A stretch of DNA of 64,000 bases from Palsa-506 sp963786975 (GCA_963786975.1 CAWBBE010000002.1:112911-176910); one strand, 5' to 3'. Positions 34,784 through 44,161 are shown, counted from the stretch's first letter. Numbers and translations: made by a program. Notes: generated by a model not told the origin, from the letters alone.

Positions 34784-36454
34784 ATGAGACGCCTCAAGAC
34801 GCTCGGGGTCATCATCGCATCCGGCCTGCTGGCCGCCGCATGCGGAACAAGCTCGTCCAGCAGCGGCGGCAACGGCAACGCATCCGGCCCCAGCGGCGTG
34901 CTGACCATTTCCAACGAAAGCGGCAGCCTCTGGACCTGCAACTTCAACCCGTACAACCTGTCGGACATCCAGTATTCACTCGGGCCCGTCTACGAGCCGC
35001 TGGCGTTCGTCAACACGCTGCAGAGCGCCAAGGCCACGCCGTGGCTGGCCACGAAATGGACCTACAGCAACGGCAACAAGACGCTCACCTTCAGCATCCG
35101 CAACGGGGTCAAGTGGAGCGACGGGAAGCCGATGACCGCCGCCGACGTGGTCTTCAGCTTCAACCTGCTGAAGAAGTTCAAGGCACTCGACATCAACTCG
35201 GTCTGGTCGGTGCTGTCCAGCGTCACCCAGCAGGGCTCGGACAAGGTCGTGATGACCTTCAAGGCCCCGGCGGTGACCTATTTCTACTACATCGCCGACC
35301 AGGTCGGGATCGTGCCGCAGCACATCTGGTCAACCGTCGCCGACCCGGTGAAGTACCCCGACACGCATCCGGTGGGCACCGGCGCCTTCACGGTCAGCCC
35401 ATGCACCCCGCAGAACATCACCTTCAAGGCCAACCCGCATTACTGGCAGCCCGGCGAGCCGAAGCTCAAGACCGTGAACTACCCGGCGTTCACGACGAAC
35501 GACACGGCCAACACCTACCTGGCGACCGGCCAGGCGCAGTGGGGCAGCCAGTTCATCCCGAGCATCCAGAAGTTCTACCTGTCCAAGAGCCCCGACAACC
35601 ACTACTGGTTCCCGCCGGTATCCAACGTGTCGATGTTCATCAACCTGAAGAACCCGATCCTGAAGAACGCGGCGGTCCGGCAGGCCATGGCCTACGCGGT
35701 CAACCGGCAGCGCGCGGCCACCATCGGCGAGTACGGCTACCAGCCGGCCTCGAATCAGGCGGGCATCGTCACCCCGACGTTCACCAGCTGGCTGGACACG
35801 TCACAGGCGGCGGGCTTCGGCAGCAACTACGCCTACAACCCGGCGAAGGCGATCGCCACCCTGACCGCCGCCGGGTTCAAGAAGGGCTCGGACGGCATCA
35901 TGGCCAAGGGCGGCCAGAAGCTGTCCTTCAGCATCATCAACAACGGCGGCTTCTCCGACTGGGTCGCGGCCGTGAACGTGCTGCAGACCAACCTCAAGGC
36001 GGTCGGCATCCAGCTCACGCCGAAGAACCTGGCCGCCCCGGCCTACCAGGCGGCGCTCTACAACGGCAACTACCAGCTGGCCTACGGCAGCGAGACCGGC
36101 GGGCCCACGCCGTACTACGAGCTGCGCCAGTGGCTGTTCTCCGGCAACTCGGCGCCGATCGGGCAGCCGGCCGGGTCGAACTGGGAGCGCTACAGCAACC
36201 CGTCCACCGACGCGCTGATCAACTCCTACGCCACCACCACCAGTGCTGCCACCCAGCACAGCATCGTGAACCAGCTGCAGAAGGTGATGCTGAAGGAGGT
36301 GCCGGTGATCCCGGTGACCGAGCAGGTCGACTGGTACCAGTACAACACCGGCACCTTTACCGGATGGGTCACCCAGGGCAACCCGTACGCCCAGCCGGCC
36401 GCGTACAACTACCCGGACTGGGGCCAGATGATGCTGCACCTGGCGCCCAAGTAG
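34784..36454 (+). CDS. ABC-importer solute-binding lipoprotein (SBP family 5, Dpp/Opp class)
   Basis: 556 aa. Lipoprotein signal with lipobox LAAAC (Cys20) and Ser/Gly linker. The family-5 core includes YEPLAFVNTLQ, WTYSNGNKTLTFSIRNGVKWSDGKPMTAADVVFSF, HPVGTGAFTVSPCTPQNITFKANPHYW, and AVRQAMAYAVNRQRAATIGEYG. Family members carry peptides, but several actinobacterial and archaeal ones carry beta-gluco-oligosaccharides; the GH4 and kinase neighbours favour a sugar. AAGGG lies upstream of ATG 34784. Confidence 0.92.
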   Translation: MRRLKTLGVIIASGLLAAACGTSSSSSGGNGNASGPSGVLTISNESGSLWTCNFNPYNLSDIQYSLGPVYEPLAFVNTLQSAKATPWLATKWTYSNGNKTLTFSIRNGVKWSDGKPMTAADVVFSFNLLKKFKALDINSVWSVLSSVTQQGSDKVVMTFKAPAVTYFYYIADQVGIVPQHIWSTVADPVKYPDTHPVGTGAFTVSPCTPQNITFKANPHYWQPGEPKLKTVNYPAFTTNDTANTYLATGQAQWGSQFIPSIQKFYLSKSPDNHYWFPPVSNVSMFINLKNPILKNAAVRQAMAYAVNRQRAATIGEYGYQPASNQAGIVTPTFTSWLDTSQAAGFGSNYAYNPAKAIATLTAAGFKKGSDGIMAKGGQKLSFSIINNGGFSDWVAAVNVLQTNLKAVGIQLTPKNLAAPAYQAALYNGNYQLAYGSETGGPTPYYELRQWLFSGNSAPIGQPAGSNWERYSNPSTDALINSYATTTSAATQHSIVNQLQKVMLKEVPVIPVTEQVDWYQYNTGTFTGWVTQGNPYAQPAAYNYPDWGQMMLHLAPK

Positions 36455-36462
36455 CGGCTGAG

Positions 36463-36529
36463 GCGGGCGCACCCCGGTGCGCCCGCGGCCCGGGTGCGCC
36501 GCGTCCGGCGGGCGTAGCGCACCCGGGCC
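36463..36529 (+). terminator. Two consecutive hairpins between binding-protein and permease genes
   Basis: First stem GCGGGCGCACC / GGTGCGCCCGC (36463-36486); second GGCCCGGGTGCGC / GCGCACCCGGGCC (36487-36499 with 36517-36529). Placed as in many importer operons, where such stems raise binding-protein mRNA over permease mRNA. Confidence 0.6.
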
Positions 36530-36607
36530 GCCCGGTCGGCGGCGCCTGGTCAGCTCGGGAACGCCGAGGATGATGGGGATGAGGACGAGAACCGGGAGGG
36601 CAACGAC

Positions 36608-37591
36608 ATGAGGTTCGTGCTGCGCCGCCTGGGCTTCTTCGCGCTGACCCTGTGGGCCGCGCTCACCCTCAACTTCTTCCTGCCCCGGCTGATGCCCGGC
36701 AACCCGGCCGAGGCGATGATGGGCAAGTTCCGCGGTCCGGTGAGCCCGCAGGCGCTGAAGGCGCTCGAGCTGGCGTTCGGGGTTAACACCCACGAGAGCC
36801 TGGTCGCGCAGTACTTCGGTTACATCGGCGACGTGGCCACCGGCAAGTTCGGCACCTCGCTGTACTTCTACCCGCAGTCGGTTGGCCGGGTCATCCTGGA
36901 CGCGATCCCGTGGACCCTGGGCCTGGTCGGCATCACCACGATCCTGGCGTTCGTGCTGGGCACCGGCATCGGGATCGTGGCTGCCTGGCGCCGCGGCGGC
37001 CAGCTGGACAGCATCGTGCCGCCGGTCTTCGTGATCACCACCGCGATTCCCTACTTCTGGATCGGGCTGATGCTGATCCTGGTGTTCGCCGTCCGGCTGC
37101 AATGGCTGCCGGCCGCGTTCGGGTTCGATATCACGATGACGCCGTCGCTCAGCCCGGCGTTCATCGGCAATGTCCTGGAGCATGCCGTGCTCCCGGCGAC
37201 CGCCTTGCTGGTCACGACCATCGGCACCTGGATCCTGATCATGCGCAACAACATGATCACCACGCTGGCCGAGGACTACGTGCGGATGGCGCGGGCGAAG
37301 GGGCTGCCCGGCAGGCGCATCATGCTCGACTACGCGGCCCGGAACGCGATCCTGCCGAACCTGACCGGCTTCGCCATGTCGCTCGGCTTCGTGGTGGGCG
37401 GCGCGATCCTGGTCGAGTACGTCTTCAACTACCCGGGCGTCGGCTACATGCTGCTGCAGGCGGTGAACAACGAGGACTACCCGCTGATGCAGGCCCTGTT
37501 CCTGCTGATCACGGTCACCGTCCTGCTGGCTATCCTGCTGGCCGACATCGCCACCGCGGTGTTCGACCCGCGCACCAGAGCGGAGGGCTAG
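36608..37591 (+). CDS. ABC importer permease, DppB-like
   Basis: 327 aa, six transmembrane helices. Starts FVLRRLGFFALTLWAALTLNFFLPRLMPGNPAE, the typical DppB opening. The EAA-type cytoplasmic loop is DYVRMARAKGLPGRRIMLDYAARNAILP, followed by VEYVFNYPGVGYMLLQAV. Shine-Dalgarno GGGAGGG precedes ATG 36608. Forms the membrane channel with the next gene. Confidence 0.95.
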   Translation: MRFVLRRLGFFALTLWAALTLNFFLPRLMPGNPAEAMMGKFRGPVSPQALKALELAFGVNTHESLVAQYFGYIGDVATGKFGTSLYFYPQSVGRVILDAIPWTLGLVGITTILAFVLGTGIGIVAAWRRGGQLDSIVPPVFVITTAIPYFWIGLMLILVFAVRLQWLPAAFGFDITMTPSLSPAFIGNVLEHAVLPATALLVTTIGTWILIMRNNMITTLAEDYVRMARAKGLPGRRIMLDYAARNAILPNLTGFAMSLGFVVGGAILVEYVFNYPGVGYMLLQAVNNEDYPLMQALFLLITVTVLLAILLADIATAVFDPRTRAEG

Positions 37592-37715
37592 CCATGGCCA
37601 TGCTGCCCCCGCCCACGTCAGCGGTGCAGACGCCGCCGGGCCTGCCGGAACAGGCGCCGGCCCCGGCCCGCGGGCCAGGCGGGGCAGCCAGGGCCTGGGC
37701 CGGCTGGGACGAGCG

Positions 37716-38612
37716 GTGCGGTCGAACCGCAAGGCCACCGCGGGGACCGTGCTGCTGGTCCTGTTCTTCCTGGTCGCGCTCTTCCCGGGGGTGATCGCGC
37801 ACGACAGCCCGACCGCCACCATCTACCCCCGCAGCCTCGGGCCGTCGGCGCAGCACCTACTCGGCACGACCGCCCTCGGCCAGGACATCTTCGCCCAGAC
37901 GGTGTACGGCACCCAGCAAGTGCTGATCATCGCGATCGGCGTCGGGCTGCTGTCCACCGGCGTGGCCGTGCTGATCGGCGTCGCCGCCGCTTACCTGGGC
38001 GGGGCGTGGGACGGCGTGCTCAGCCTGCTGACCGACGTGCTGCTGGTGATTCCGCTGTTCCCGCTGCTCATCGTCATCGCCACGTACGTGCAGGGCGCCG
38101 GGACCCTGGTCCTGGTGGCGGTGCTGACCCTCACCGGCTGGTCCTACACCGCGCGCCAGCTCCGGGCCCAGGCGCTGTCGCTGCGTAACCGGGATTTCCT
38201 GGAGGCGGCCCGGGTACGGGGCGAGCGCCGGATGTACATCGTGCTGGTCGAGATCATCCCCACGATGACCTCGCTGATCGTCGCCAGCTTCCTGACTAAC
38301 GCGCTGTACGCGGTGCTGTTCGGGTCTAGCCTGCAGTTCATCGGCCTGGGTGATCCGAACTCGGTGAGCTGGGGGACGATGCTGTACTGGGCGGAGAACA
38401 ACGAGGCGCTGCAGACCGGGCAGTACCTGTGGGCCATCGTTCCCGGCGCCTGCATCGCCGCGCTCGGCGCGGCGTTCGCCCTGCTCAATTACGCTTTCGA
38501 CGAGATCGGCAACCCCTCCCTGCGGCCGTTGCGGGCACGCCGCAAGCGACGGGCGCGGCAAGCGGCCAAGGCACCGGCGCCGGGAGGGGTAGGTGTCAGC
38601 CGTGCCCGGTGA
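37716..38612 (+). CDS. ABC importer permease, DppC-like (N-terminus probably frameshifted)
   Basis: Intact from GTG 37716: RSNRKATAGTVLLVLFFLVALF, then IAHDSPTATIYPRSLGPSAQHLLGTTALGQDIF, the EAA-like loop RNRDFLEAARVRGERRMYIVLVEIIP, and YAVLFGSSLQFIGLGDPNSVSWG. However, a GGAGGG Shine-Dalgarno precedes ATG 37594, whose frame reads MAMLPPPTSAVQTPPGLPEQ and ends in AWAGWDER just before the conserved RLRSNRK. One base appears missing near 37715, so the real gene is likely 37594-38612. It overlaps the downstream ATPase start. Confidence 0.88.
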   Translation: MRSNRKATAGTVLLVLFFLVALFPGVIAHDSPTATIYPRSLGPSAQHLLGTTALGQDIFAQTVYGTQQVLIIAIGVGLLSTGVAVLIGVAAAYLGGAWDGVLSLLTDVLLVIPLFPLLIVIATYVQGAGTLVLVAVLTLTGWSYTARQLRAQALSLRNRDFLEAARVRGERRMYIVLVEIIPTMTSLIVASFLTNALYAVLFGSSLQFIGLGDPNSVSWGTMLYWAENNEALQTGQYLWAIVPGACIAALGAAFALLNYAFDEIGNPSLRPLRARRKRRARQAAKAPAPGGVGVSRAR

Positions 38613-39621
38613 AGGGCGGCCCGGGCCGCCGCCCGCCGGCGGTTACCCCGGCGGCAGCGTGCTGCAGGTCAGCGACCTGTCAGTCGAGTACATCCTGGAC
38701 CGCGGCACGATCATGGCGGTCGAGCACGTCAGCTTCGATCTGGAGCCGGGCGAATTCATCGGGATCGTCGGCGAGTCCGGTTGCGGCAAGTCCACGCTGC
38801 TGTTCGCGATCGCCCAGTTGCTCGTCCCGCCCGCCGAGGTCACCGGCGGCAGCGTGATCTTCAAGGGCCGCAGCATGGTCGGTCTCACCGACCGGGACCT
38901 GGCGGCACTGCGCTGGAAAGACCTGTCGGTCGTCATGCAGAGCGCGATGAACGCGCTCAACCCGGTCAAGTCGATCGGCGCGCAGTTCAAGGACGCGATG
39001 CGGGCACATGGCGTGACCTCGAAACAGGAGATCACGGACCGCTCGGCCGAGGTGCTCAAGATGGTCGGCATCGACCCGGCGCACCTGAAGAGCTACCCGC
39101 ACCAGCTGTCCGGCGGCATGCGGCAGCGCTCGATGATCGCCATGGCCATGCTGTTCACCCCGGACCTGGTGATCATGGACGAGCCTACGTCCGCGCTCGA
39201 CGTGGTGGCGCAGCGCTCGCTGATGGTCCAGATCAAGGAGCTGCAGCGGGAGTTCGGCTTCGCCGTCATCTTCGTCACCCACGACATGTCGCTGGTCAGC
39301 CACTTCTCCGACCACCTCATGGTGATGTACGCGGGTCAGGTGGCCGAGCTCGGCGCGACCCGCCGGGTGTTCGACTCCCCGCTGCACCCGTACAGCGCCG
39401 GCCTGCTGGACGCGTTCCCGTCGATCAAGGGGCCGAGGGTCCCGCTCACCGGGATCCCCGGCAGCCCGCCGGATTCTGTCCAGGCCCCCCGAGGGCTGCC
39501 GGTTCGCGCCGCGCTGCCCGCAGGTGATGGCCGCGTGCCCGACCACTCCCCCGGACCTCTACGAGTCGGGCGGCACGCTGGTCCGGTGCCTGCTGCACGC
39601 GAACGGAGGGCAGGCCGGTGA
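38593..39621 (+). CDS. ABC importer ATPase, DppD-like (C-terminus frameshifted in a C-run)
   Basis: 342 aa as read. Walker A GESGCGKST, Q-loop VVMQSAMNALNPV, signature LSGGMRQRSMIAMA, Walker B LVIMDEPTSALD, H-loop IFVTHDMSLVSHFSD, and oligopeptide-type C-terminal HPYSAGLLDAFPSIKGPRVPLTGIPGSPP. After 39489 the frame is lost in a run of six Cs. With one C less it reads EGCRFAPRCPQVMAACP, the cysteine-rich Dpp tail, and would stop at 39625, overlapping the next start. Together with the next gene it powers the importer. Confidence 0.9.
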   Translation: MSAVPGEGRPGPPPAGGYPGGSVLQVSDLSVEYILDRGTIMAVEHVSFDLEPGEFIGIVGESGCGKSTLLFAIAQLLVPPAEVTGGSVIFKGRSMVGLTDRDLAALRWKDLSVVMQSAMNALNPVKSIGAQFKDAMRAHGVTSKQEITDRSAEVLKMVGIDPAHLKSYPHQLSGGMRQRSMIAMAMLFTPDLVIMDEPTSALDVVAQRSLMVQIKELQREFGFAVIFVTHDMSLVSHFSDHLMVMYAGQVAELGATRRVFDSPLHPYSAGLLDAFPSIKGPRVPLTGIPGSPPDSVQAPRGLPVRAALPAGDGRVPDHSPGPLRVGRHAGPVPAARERRAGR

Positions 39622-40766
39622 CTGACCAGGGAGCGCAGCCGGCCCACGCCTCCGCGCAGCCGGCCCACGCCTCCGCGCAGCCGCCCGACGCCACCGCGCA
39701 GCCGCCCGACGCCGCCGCGCAGCCGGCCGACGCCACCACGCGGCCGGCCGACGCCACCACGCGGCCGGACGGGGCCGGACCGCTGCTCAGGACCGAGGCG
39801 CTGACCAGGCACTTCAAGATCGGCAGCACGCTGTCGCGGCATACGCTGCACGCCGTCGATGACATCAGCCTGGCCATCGGCAGGCGGGAGATCGTCGCGC
39901 TGGCCGGCGAGAGCGGCAGCGGCAAGAGCACGATCGCGCGCCTGCTCGCCCGGATCTACGAGCCGACCGGCGGCGAGATTTACTTCGAGGGCGAGCCGCT
40001 GTCCCGGCTGCGGTCGCGCAGCGACATGCTCAGGTACCGCGGCCTGGTGCCGATGGTGTTCCAGGACCCGTTCAGCTCGATCAACCCGGTGTTCCGGGTC
40101 TCGCACGGCATCATGCGCGGCCTCAAGCTGCACCGGCCGGAACTGTCCGCCGCGGACCGGCGGGCGGAAGCGGAGCGGGTGTTCGAGACGGTCGGCCTCA
40201 ACCCGGCCGCCGAGGTGCTGCAGCGGTACCCGCACGAGCTGAGCGGCGGCCAGCGGCAGCGGGTCGGCTTCGCCCAGGCGCTGGCGCTGCGGCCGAGGCT
40301 GATCCTGGCCGACGAGCCGGTGTCGATGCTGGACGTGTCGATCCGGATCGGCCTGCTCAACCTGATGATCGAGCTGCGCGACAAGGCGGGCGTGTCGATT
40401 CTCTACATCACCCACGACATCGCCAGCGCGCGCTACGTGGCCGACCGCCTGATCGTCATGTACGCGGGCCAGATCGCCGAGGCGGGGCCGGTCGAGGACA
40501 TCCTGGCCGATCCCCGGCACCCGTACACCCAGTTGCTGCTCTCGGCCGTGCCCGACCCGCGGGCGCCGCTGGGGGTCTCCGCCGAGACCGACAAGGGAGA
40601 GCCGCCCCGCGTGATCGATCCAGCCCCGGGCTGCCGGTTCCGCTGGCGCTGCCCGCTCGCCATTGACGAATGCCACCAGGTGACCCCGCCACTCGGCCGG
40701 CTGCTGCCCGGGCACGACGTGGCCTGCCACGTCGCCAGCACGGGCGCGGAAGTGAAGGCGTTCTGA
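39618..40766 (+). CDS. ABC importer ATPase, DppF-like, with N-terminal AQPAHAS repeats
   Basis: 382 aa. Residues about 5-52 are seven 21-bp repeats (AQPAHAS, AQPPDAT, TRPADAT). The ATPase follows: TRHFKIGSTLSRHTLHAVDDISL, Walker A GESGSGKST, Q-loop MVFQDPFSSINPVF, signature LSGGQRQRVGFAQAL, Walker B LILADEPVSMLD, H-loop LYITHDIASARYV, and the cysteine motif PGCRFRWRCPLAIDEC. GTG 39618 overlaps the previous gene; its stop overlaps the GH4 start (TGATG). Confidence 0.93.
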   Translation: MTDQGAQPAHASAQPAHASAQPPDATAQPPDAAAQPADATTRPADATTRPDGAGPLLRTEALTRHFKIGSTLSRHTLHAVDDISLAIGRREIVALAGESGSGKSTIARLLARIYEPTGGEIYFEGEPLSRLRSRSDMLRYRGLVPMVFQDPFSSINPVFRVSHGIMRGLKLHRPELSAADRRAEAERVFETVGLNPAAEVLQRYPHELSGGQRQRVGFAQALALRPRLILADEPVSMLDVSIRIGLLNLMIELRDKAGVSILYITHDIASARYVADRLIVMYAGQIAEAGPVEDILADPRHPYTQLLLSAVPDPRAPLGVSAETDKGEPPRVIDPAPGCRFRWRCPLAIDECHQVTPPLGRLLPGHDVACHVASTGAEVKAF

Positions 40767-42031
40767 TGAAGCTAGCGGTCATCGGCGGCGGGTCCACCTA
40801 CACGCCCGAGCTCATCGACGGGATAGCCCGGCTGGCCGGCCAGGTCAAGGTCACCGAGGTCGTCCTGGTCGACCCGGACGAGAGCCGGCTGGCCGTGGTC
40901 GGCCCGTTCTCGGCCCGGATCATGCGCGGCTACGGGCACCCGGCGGCGCTGCGCTGGACGGCCAGCCTGGACGACGGGCTGGACGGCGCCGGCGCCGTGC
41001 TGCTGCAGCTGCGGGTCGGCGGCCAGGCGGCCCGCCATCGGGACGAGACCTGGCCAATGGAATGTGGCTGCATCGGCCAGGAGACAACCGGGGCCGGCGG
41101 CTTCGCCAAGGCACTGCGGACCGTCCCGGTCGTTCTTGATATTGCTAAACGGGCCGAGCGGCGTGCCGCCGAAGGCGCCTGGATCATCGACTTCACCAAC
41201 CCGGTCGGGATCGTCACCAGGGCCCTGCTGGACGGCGGGTACCGGGCCATCGGGTTGTGCAACGTCGCGATCGGCTTCCAGCGGGAGTTCGCCGCGCTGC
41301 TCGGCGTGCCGCCCGCGCGCGTGCTGCTCGACCATGTCGGGCTGAATCACCTGACCTGGGAACGGGCTGCCGTGGTGGACGGCACCGACCGGCTGCCGGC
41401 CCTGATCGCGGAGCACGGCGAGCAGATCGCCGGCCACACCGGCCTGCCGGTATCCGTTACCAATGAAATTGGCGCAGTACCGTCTTATTACCTGCGGTAC
41501 TTCTACTCCCATGACGCCGTCGTCGCAGCAGAGCGCGGGCAGCCCACCCGTGCGCAGCAGGTGGCCGAGATCGAGCGGCGGCTGCTCGGCATGTATGCCG
41601 ACCCGGCGCTGGACCGCAAGCCGGAGCTGCTCGGCGAGCGCGGCGGCGCGTTCTACTCGGAGGCGGCCATCGCGCTGCTTGCGTCGCTGGTCGGCGACAC
41701 CGGTGACCGGCAGGTCGTGAACGTGCGCAACGCGGGCACGATGCCCTTCCTGCCGGACGACGCGGTCATCGAGGTGCCGGCGGTGATCGGGTCCGGCGGT
41801 GCCGAGCCTGTCCCGGTGGCCCCGTTGTCCCCGCTGATGCGCGGGCTGGTCGGGCACGTGTCCGGGTACGAGGAGCTGGCGGTCGACGCGGCGCTGCGCG
41901 GCGGCCGCCACCGGCTGGTCGCCGCGCTGCTGACGCACCCGCTGGTCGGCCAGTTCGACCTGGCCGGGCGGCTGGCCGACCGGCTGATCGCGGAGAACAG
42001 GGACTACCTGCCGTGGGCCGCGGGCCGGTGA
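40766..42031 (+). CDS. Glycoside hydrolase family 4, 6-phospho-beta-glucosidase type
   Basis: 421 aa. NAD-binding start KLAVIGGGSTYTPELIDGI, QLRVGGQAARHRDETWPMECG, IGQETTGAGGFAKALRTVPVV, IIDFTNPVGIVTRALL, metal-ligand Cys165 in GLCNVAIGFQ, His195 in GLNHLTWERA, and NEIGAVPSYYLRYFY. The CNV motif is characteristic of 6-phospho-beta-glucosidases. It differs clearly from the other GH4 in this regulon, so the two may have distinct substrates or act on successive linkages. ATG 40766 overlaps the ATPase stop; its own stop overlaps the BadF gene. Confidence 0.92.
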   Translation: MKLAVIGGGSTYTPELIDGIARLAGQVKVTEVVLVDPDESRLAVVGPFSARIMRGYGHPAALRWTASLDDGLDGAGAVLLQLRVGGQAARHRDETWPMECGCIGQETTGAGGFAKALRTVPVVLDIAKRAERRAAEGAWIIDFTNPVGIVTRALLDGGYRAIGLCNVAIGFQREFAALLGVPPARVLLDHVGLNHLTWERAAVVDGTDRLPALIAEHGEQIAGHTGLPVSVTNEIGAVPSYYLRYFYSHDAVVAAERGQPTRAQQVAEIERRLLGMYADPALDRKPELLGERGGAFYSEAAIALLASLVGDTGDRQVVNVRNAGTMPFLPDDAVIEVPAVIGSGGAEPVPVAPLSPLMRGLVGHVSGYEELAVDAALRGGRHRLVAALLTHPLVGQFDLAGRLADRLIAENRDYLPWAAGR

Positions 42032-43116
42032 CGCGCCCGGGGCCAGCCCGCGCTGCCGTGCTGGCCATCGACGGCGGGAACAGCAAGACCGATGTCGCGC
42101 TGGTGGCCGCTGACGGCGCGCTGCTGGGGACCGCCCGGGGCCCGGGATCCAACGCCCACATCATCGGGCTGGACCAGGCCATCGCGGTGCTCGCGGATCT
42201 GGTCATGGCCGTGGCGCGGCAGGCCGGCCTGGCGGCCGGCGGCGGTGCGGCAGGGCAGCCAGCCGGCTGCCCTCCGGTGGCCGGGCACGTGTCCGCCTGC
42301 CTGGCCGGCGCGGACCTGCCGGAGGATGAGGAACGGCTGGCCGCGGCGGTGCAGCGGCAGGGCTGGGCGGTGACCTGCTCGGTCGTCAACGACACCTTCG
42401 CGATCCTGCGGGCGGGCCTGCTGCCGGAACCCGGCGAGTCCGCCGCGGCGGACGGCCGCGGTACTCCGATCCGGCGCTGGGGGGTCGGCGTCACCTGCGG
42501 GGCCGGGATCAACTGCGTCGCGGTGGCACCGGACGGGCGCGAGGAGCGGTTTCCGGCGCTCGGCGAGATATCCGGCGACTGGGGCGGCGGCGAGGGGCTC
42601 GGCCGGGCCGCGGTCTGGTGGGCGATCAGGGACGAGGACGGCCGCGGGCCGCGGACAATGCTCCGCGACGCGGTGCCGGCGCACTTCGGCGTGCCGCACG
42701 TCAGCGACGTCGCGATCGGCATCCACTACGGCAAGATCAGCGAGTCCGAGCTGCTCGGGCTGGCGCCGGTGCTGCTGCGCGCCGCGGCTGACGGGGACGA
42801 GGTCGCCCGCAACGTGGTCACCCGGCAGGCGGATGAGATCGTCACGATGGCGGTCACGATGATCCGCCGCCTGGGGCTGGCCGCGCTGGCCGTTCCGGTG
42901 GTGCTCGGCGGCGGGCTGCTGACCGCGCGGGATCCGCTGCTGACCCGGAGCATCGAAGCCGAGCTGGCTGCCCGCGCCCCGGCCGCGGTCATCCGGATCG
43001 TGGACGTGCCGGCCGTGGCCGGGGCGGCGCTGCTCGGGCTCGACCAGGCCGGGGCGCGGCCGGCCGCCGAGCACCGCCTGCGCGCGGCCTACCTCAACCC
43101 GGCCGCTGGCACCTGA
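42028..43116 (+). CDS. BadF/BadG-family ATPase, N-acetylglucosamine kinase-like
   Basis: 362 aa, actin/hexokinase fold. ATP motifs AVLAIDGGNSKTDVALVAADG, GVGVTCGAGINCVA and VPVVLGGGLLTARDPLL; also EISGDWGGGEGLGRAAVWW. Family members of this size phosphorylate N-acetylglucosamine or related sugars. GTG 42028 overlaps the GH4 stop (GTGA). It ends the plus arm and is the third sugar kinase of the regulon after PfkB and ROK types. Confidence 0.87.
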   Translation: MTRPGPARAAVLAIDGGNSKTDVALVAADGALLGTARGPGSNAHIIGLDQAIAVLADLVMAVARQAGLAAGGGAAGQPAGCPPVAGHVSACLAGADLPEDEERLAAAVQRQGWAVTCSVVNDTFAILRAGLLPEPGESAAADGRGTPIRRWGVGVTCGAGINCVAVAPDGREERFPALGEISGDWGGGEGLGRAAVWWAIRDEDGRGPRTMLRDAVPAHFGVPHVSDVAIGIHYGKISESELLGLAPVLLRAAADGDEVARNVVTRQADEIVTMAVTMIRRLGLAALAVPVVLGGGLLTARDPLLTRSIEAELAARAPAAVIRIVDVPAVAGAALLGLDQAGARPAAEHRLRAAYLNPAAGT

Positions 43117-43167
43117 CCCAGCGCCCGCGCCGCCGCCTTACCCGGCCGCTGGGTCCGGCGGCTTTCC

Positions 43168-43221
43168 ATGATCGGTGGCGGGTTGTCAGCGCCCGGGCCC
43201 TGACAACCCGCCACCGATCAT
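43168..43221 (+). terminator. 22-bp perfect inverted repeat closing the sugar operon
   Basis: Left arm 43168-43189 (ATGATCGGTGGCGGG...), right arm 43200-43221, with a 10-nt centre containing CCCGGG. Begins 51 bp after the kinase stop. It could also be a dispersed palindromic element. Confidence 0.65.
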
Positions 43222-43385
43222 CGAACTGGGGTTCCTGTTTGCGGTGCCGAACCGCGGGTAGTGCGGTGCGAGCCCTGGACCGGGGCTTGCGCGGGCCTGC
43301 CGGGAAACCCGGGCGGGCTCACACGGGGGTGAGACCGACGAGACGGGATAGCGGTGTGCTGCTGCCTGGAAAATCAGTCCGGCAC

Positions 43386-44135
43386 GTGCGGCGGGCGGCA
43401 GTACCCGCCGCCGCGGGCGCTGGCCTTGGCCCGGCGATCTCCCGGGTGGGCGTGGTCATCCCGGCGCATAACGAGGAGCTGCTGCTGCCGGCCTGCATCG
43501 AGGCGCTGGGTACCGCCGCGGCGCGGGCCGAGGTGCCGGTGTCGGCCGTGGTGGTGCTCGACTCCTGCACGGACCGATCGCGCCAGGCGGTACGCGACGG
43601 CGACCCGGCTCCGTTCGAGCGGCTTGAGTGCATTTCCGGCCAGCTGCGCAGCGTCGGCGCGGCGCGCGACGCGGGCAGCCGGTACCTGATCGGCAGGCAC
43701 GATCCGGCCGGGCTGTGGCTGGCCACTACCGACGCCGACTCCACGGTCCCGGCCGACTGGATCGTCCGCCAGCTTGCGCACGCCAGGCTGGGTGCCCGCG
43801 CCGTCATCGGCACCGTGCATGTTGCCGACTGGTCGCGCCATCCAGCGCATGTCGGCCCGCATTACCGCACCAGGTATGACGCCCGGGATGGCCACCGGCA
43901 CGTGCACGGGGCCAACATGTCGATGGCCGCCACCGCCTACCTGGCCGCGGGCGGCTTTCCGGCGCTGGCCACCGCGGAGGATGCCGCGATCATCGAGCGG
44001 CTGTGCGCGGCCAGCGAGCCGGTCGTCTGGGCCGCGGATCTGCCGGTGACGACGAGCGCCCGGCTGGATGGCCGGGCACCGGCCGGGTTTGCCGGGTACC
44101 TCGCCGGACTCGGCTGGCTGGCCGGCCGGAAATGA
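43386..44135 (+). CDS. GT2 family glycosyltransferase (start uncertain)
   Basis: The GT-A core starts ISRVGVVIPAHNEELLLPACI, then VVVLDSCTDRSRQAV, the nucleotide/metal site LATTDADSTVPADWIV, HVHGANMSMAATAYLAAGGFPAL and EDAAIIERL. About 249 aa from GTG 43386; GTG 43446 or TTG 43239 are alternatives with no clear Shine-Dalgarno. Its stop overlaps ATG 44132, and the next three genes follow without gaps. It likely transfers a sugar (possibly GlcNAc, given the PIG-L enzyme) to a lipid or small acceptor. Donor and acceptor unknown. Confidence 0.82.
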   Translation: MRRAAVPAAAGAGLGPAISRVGVVIPAHNEELLLPACIEALGTAAARAEVPVSAVVVLDSCTDRSRQAVRDGDPAPFERLECISGQLRSVGAARDAGSRYLIGRHDPAGLWLATTDADSTVPADWIVRQLAHARLGARAVIGTVHVADWSRHPAHVGPHYRTRYDARDGHRHVHGANMSMAATAYLAAGGFPALATAEDAAIIERLCAASEPVVWAADLPVTTSARLDGRAPAGFAGYLAGLGWLAGRK

Positions 44136-44161
44136 AAGACGGCAGCGAGGAGCGGAATCAG

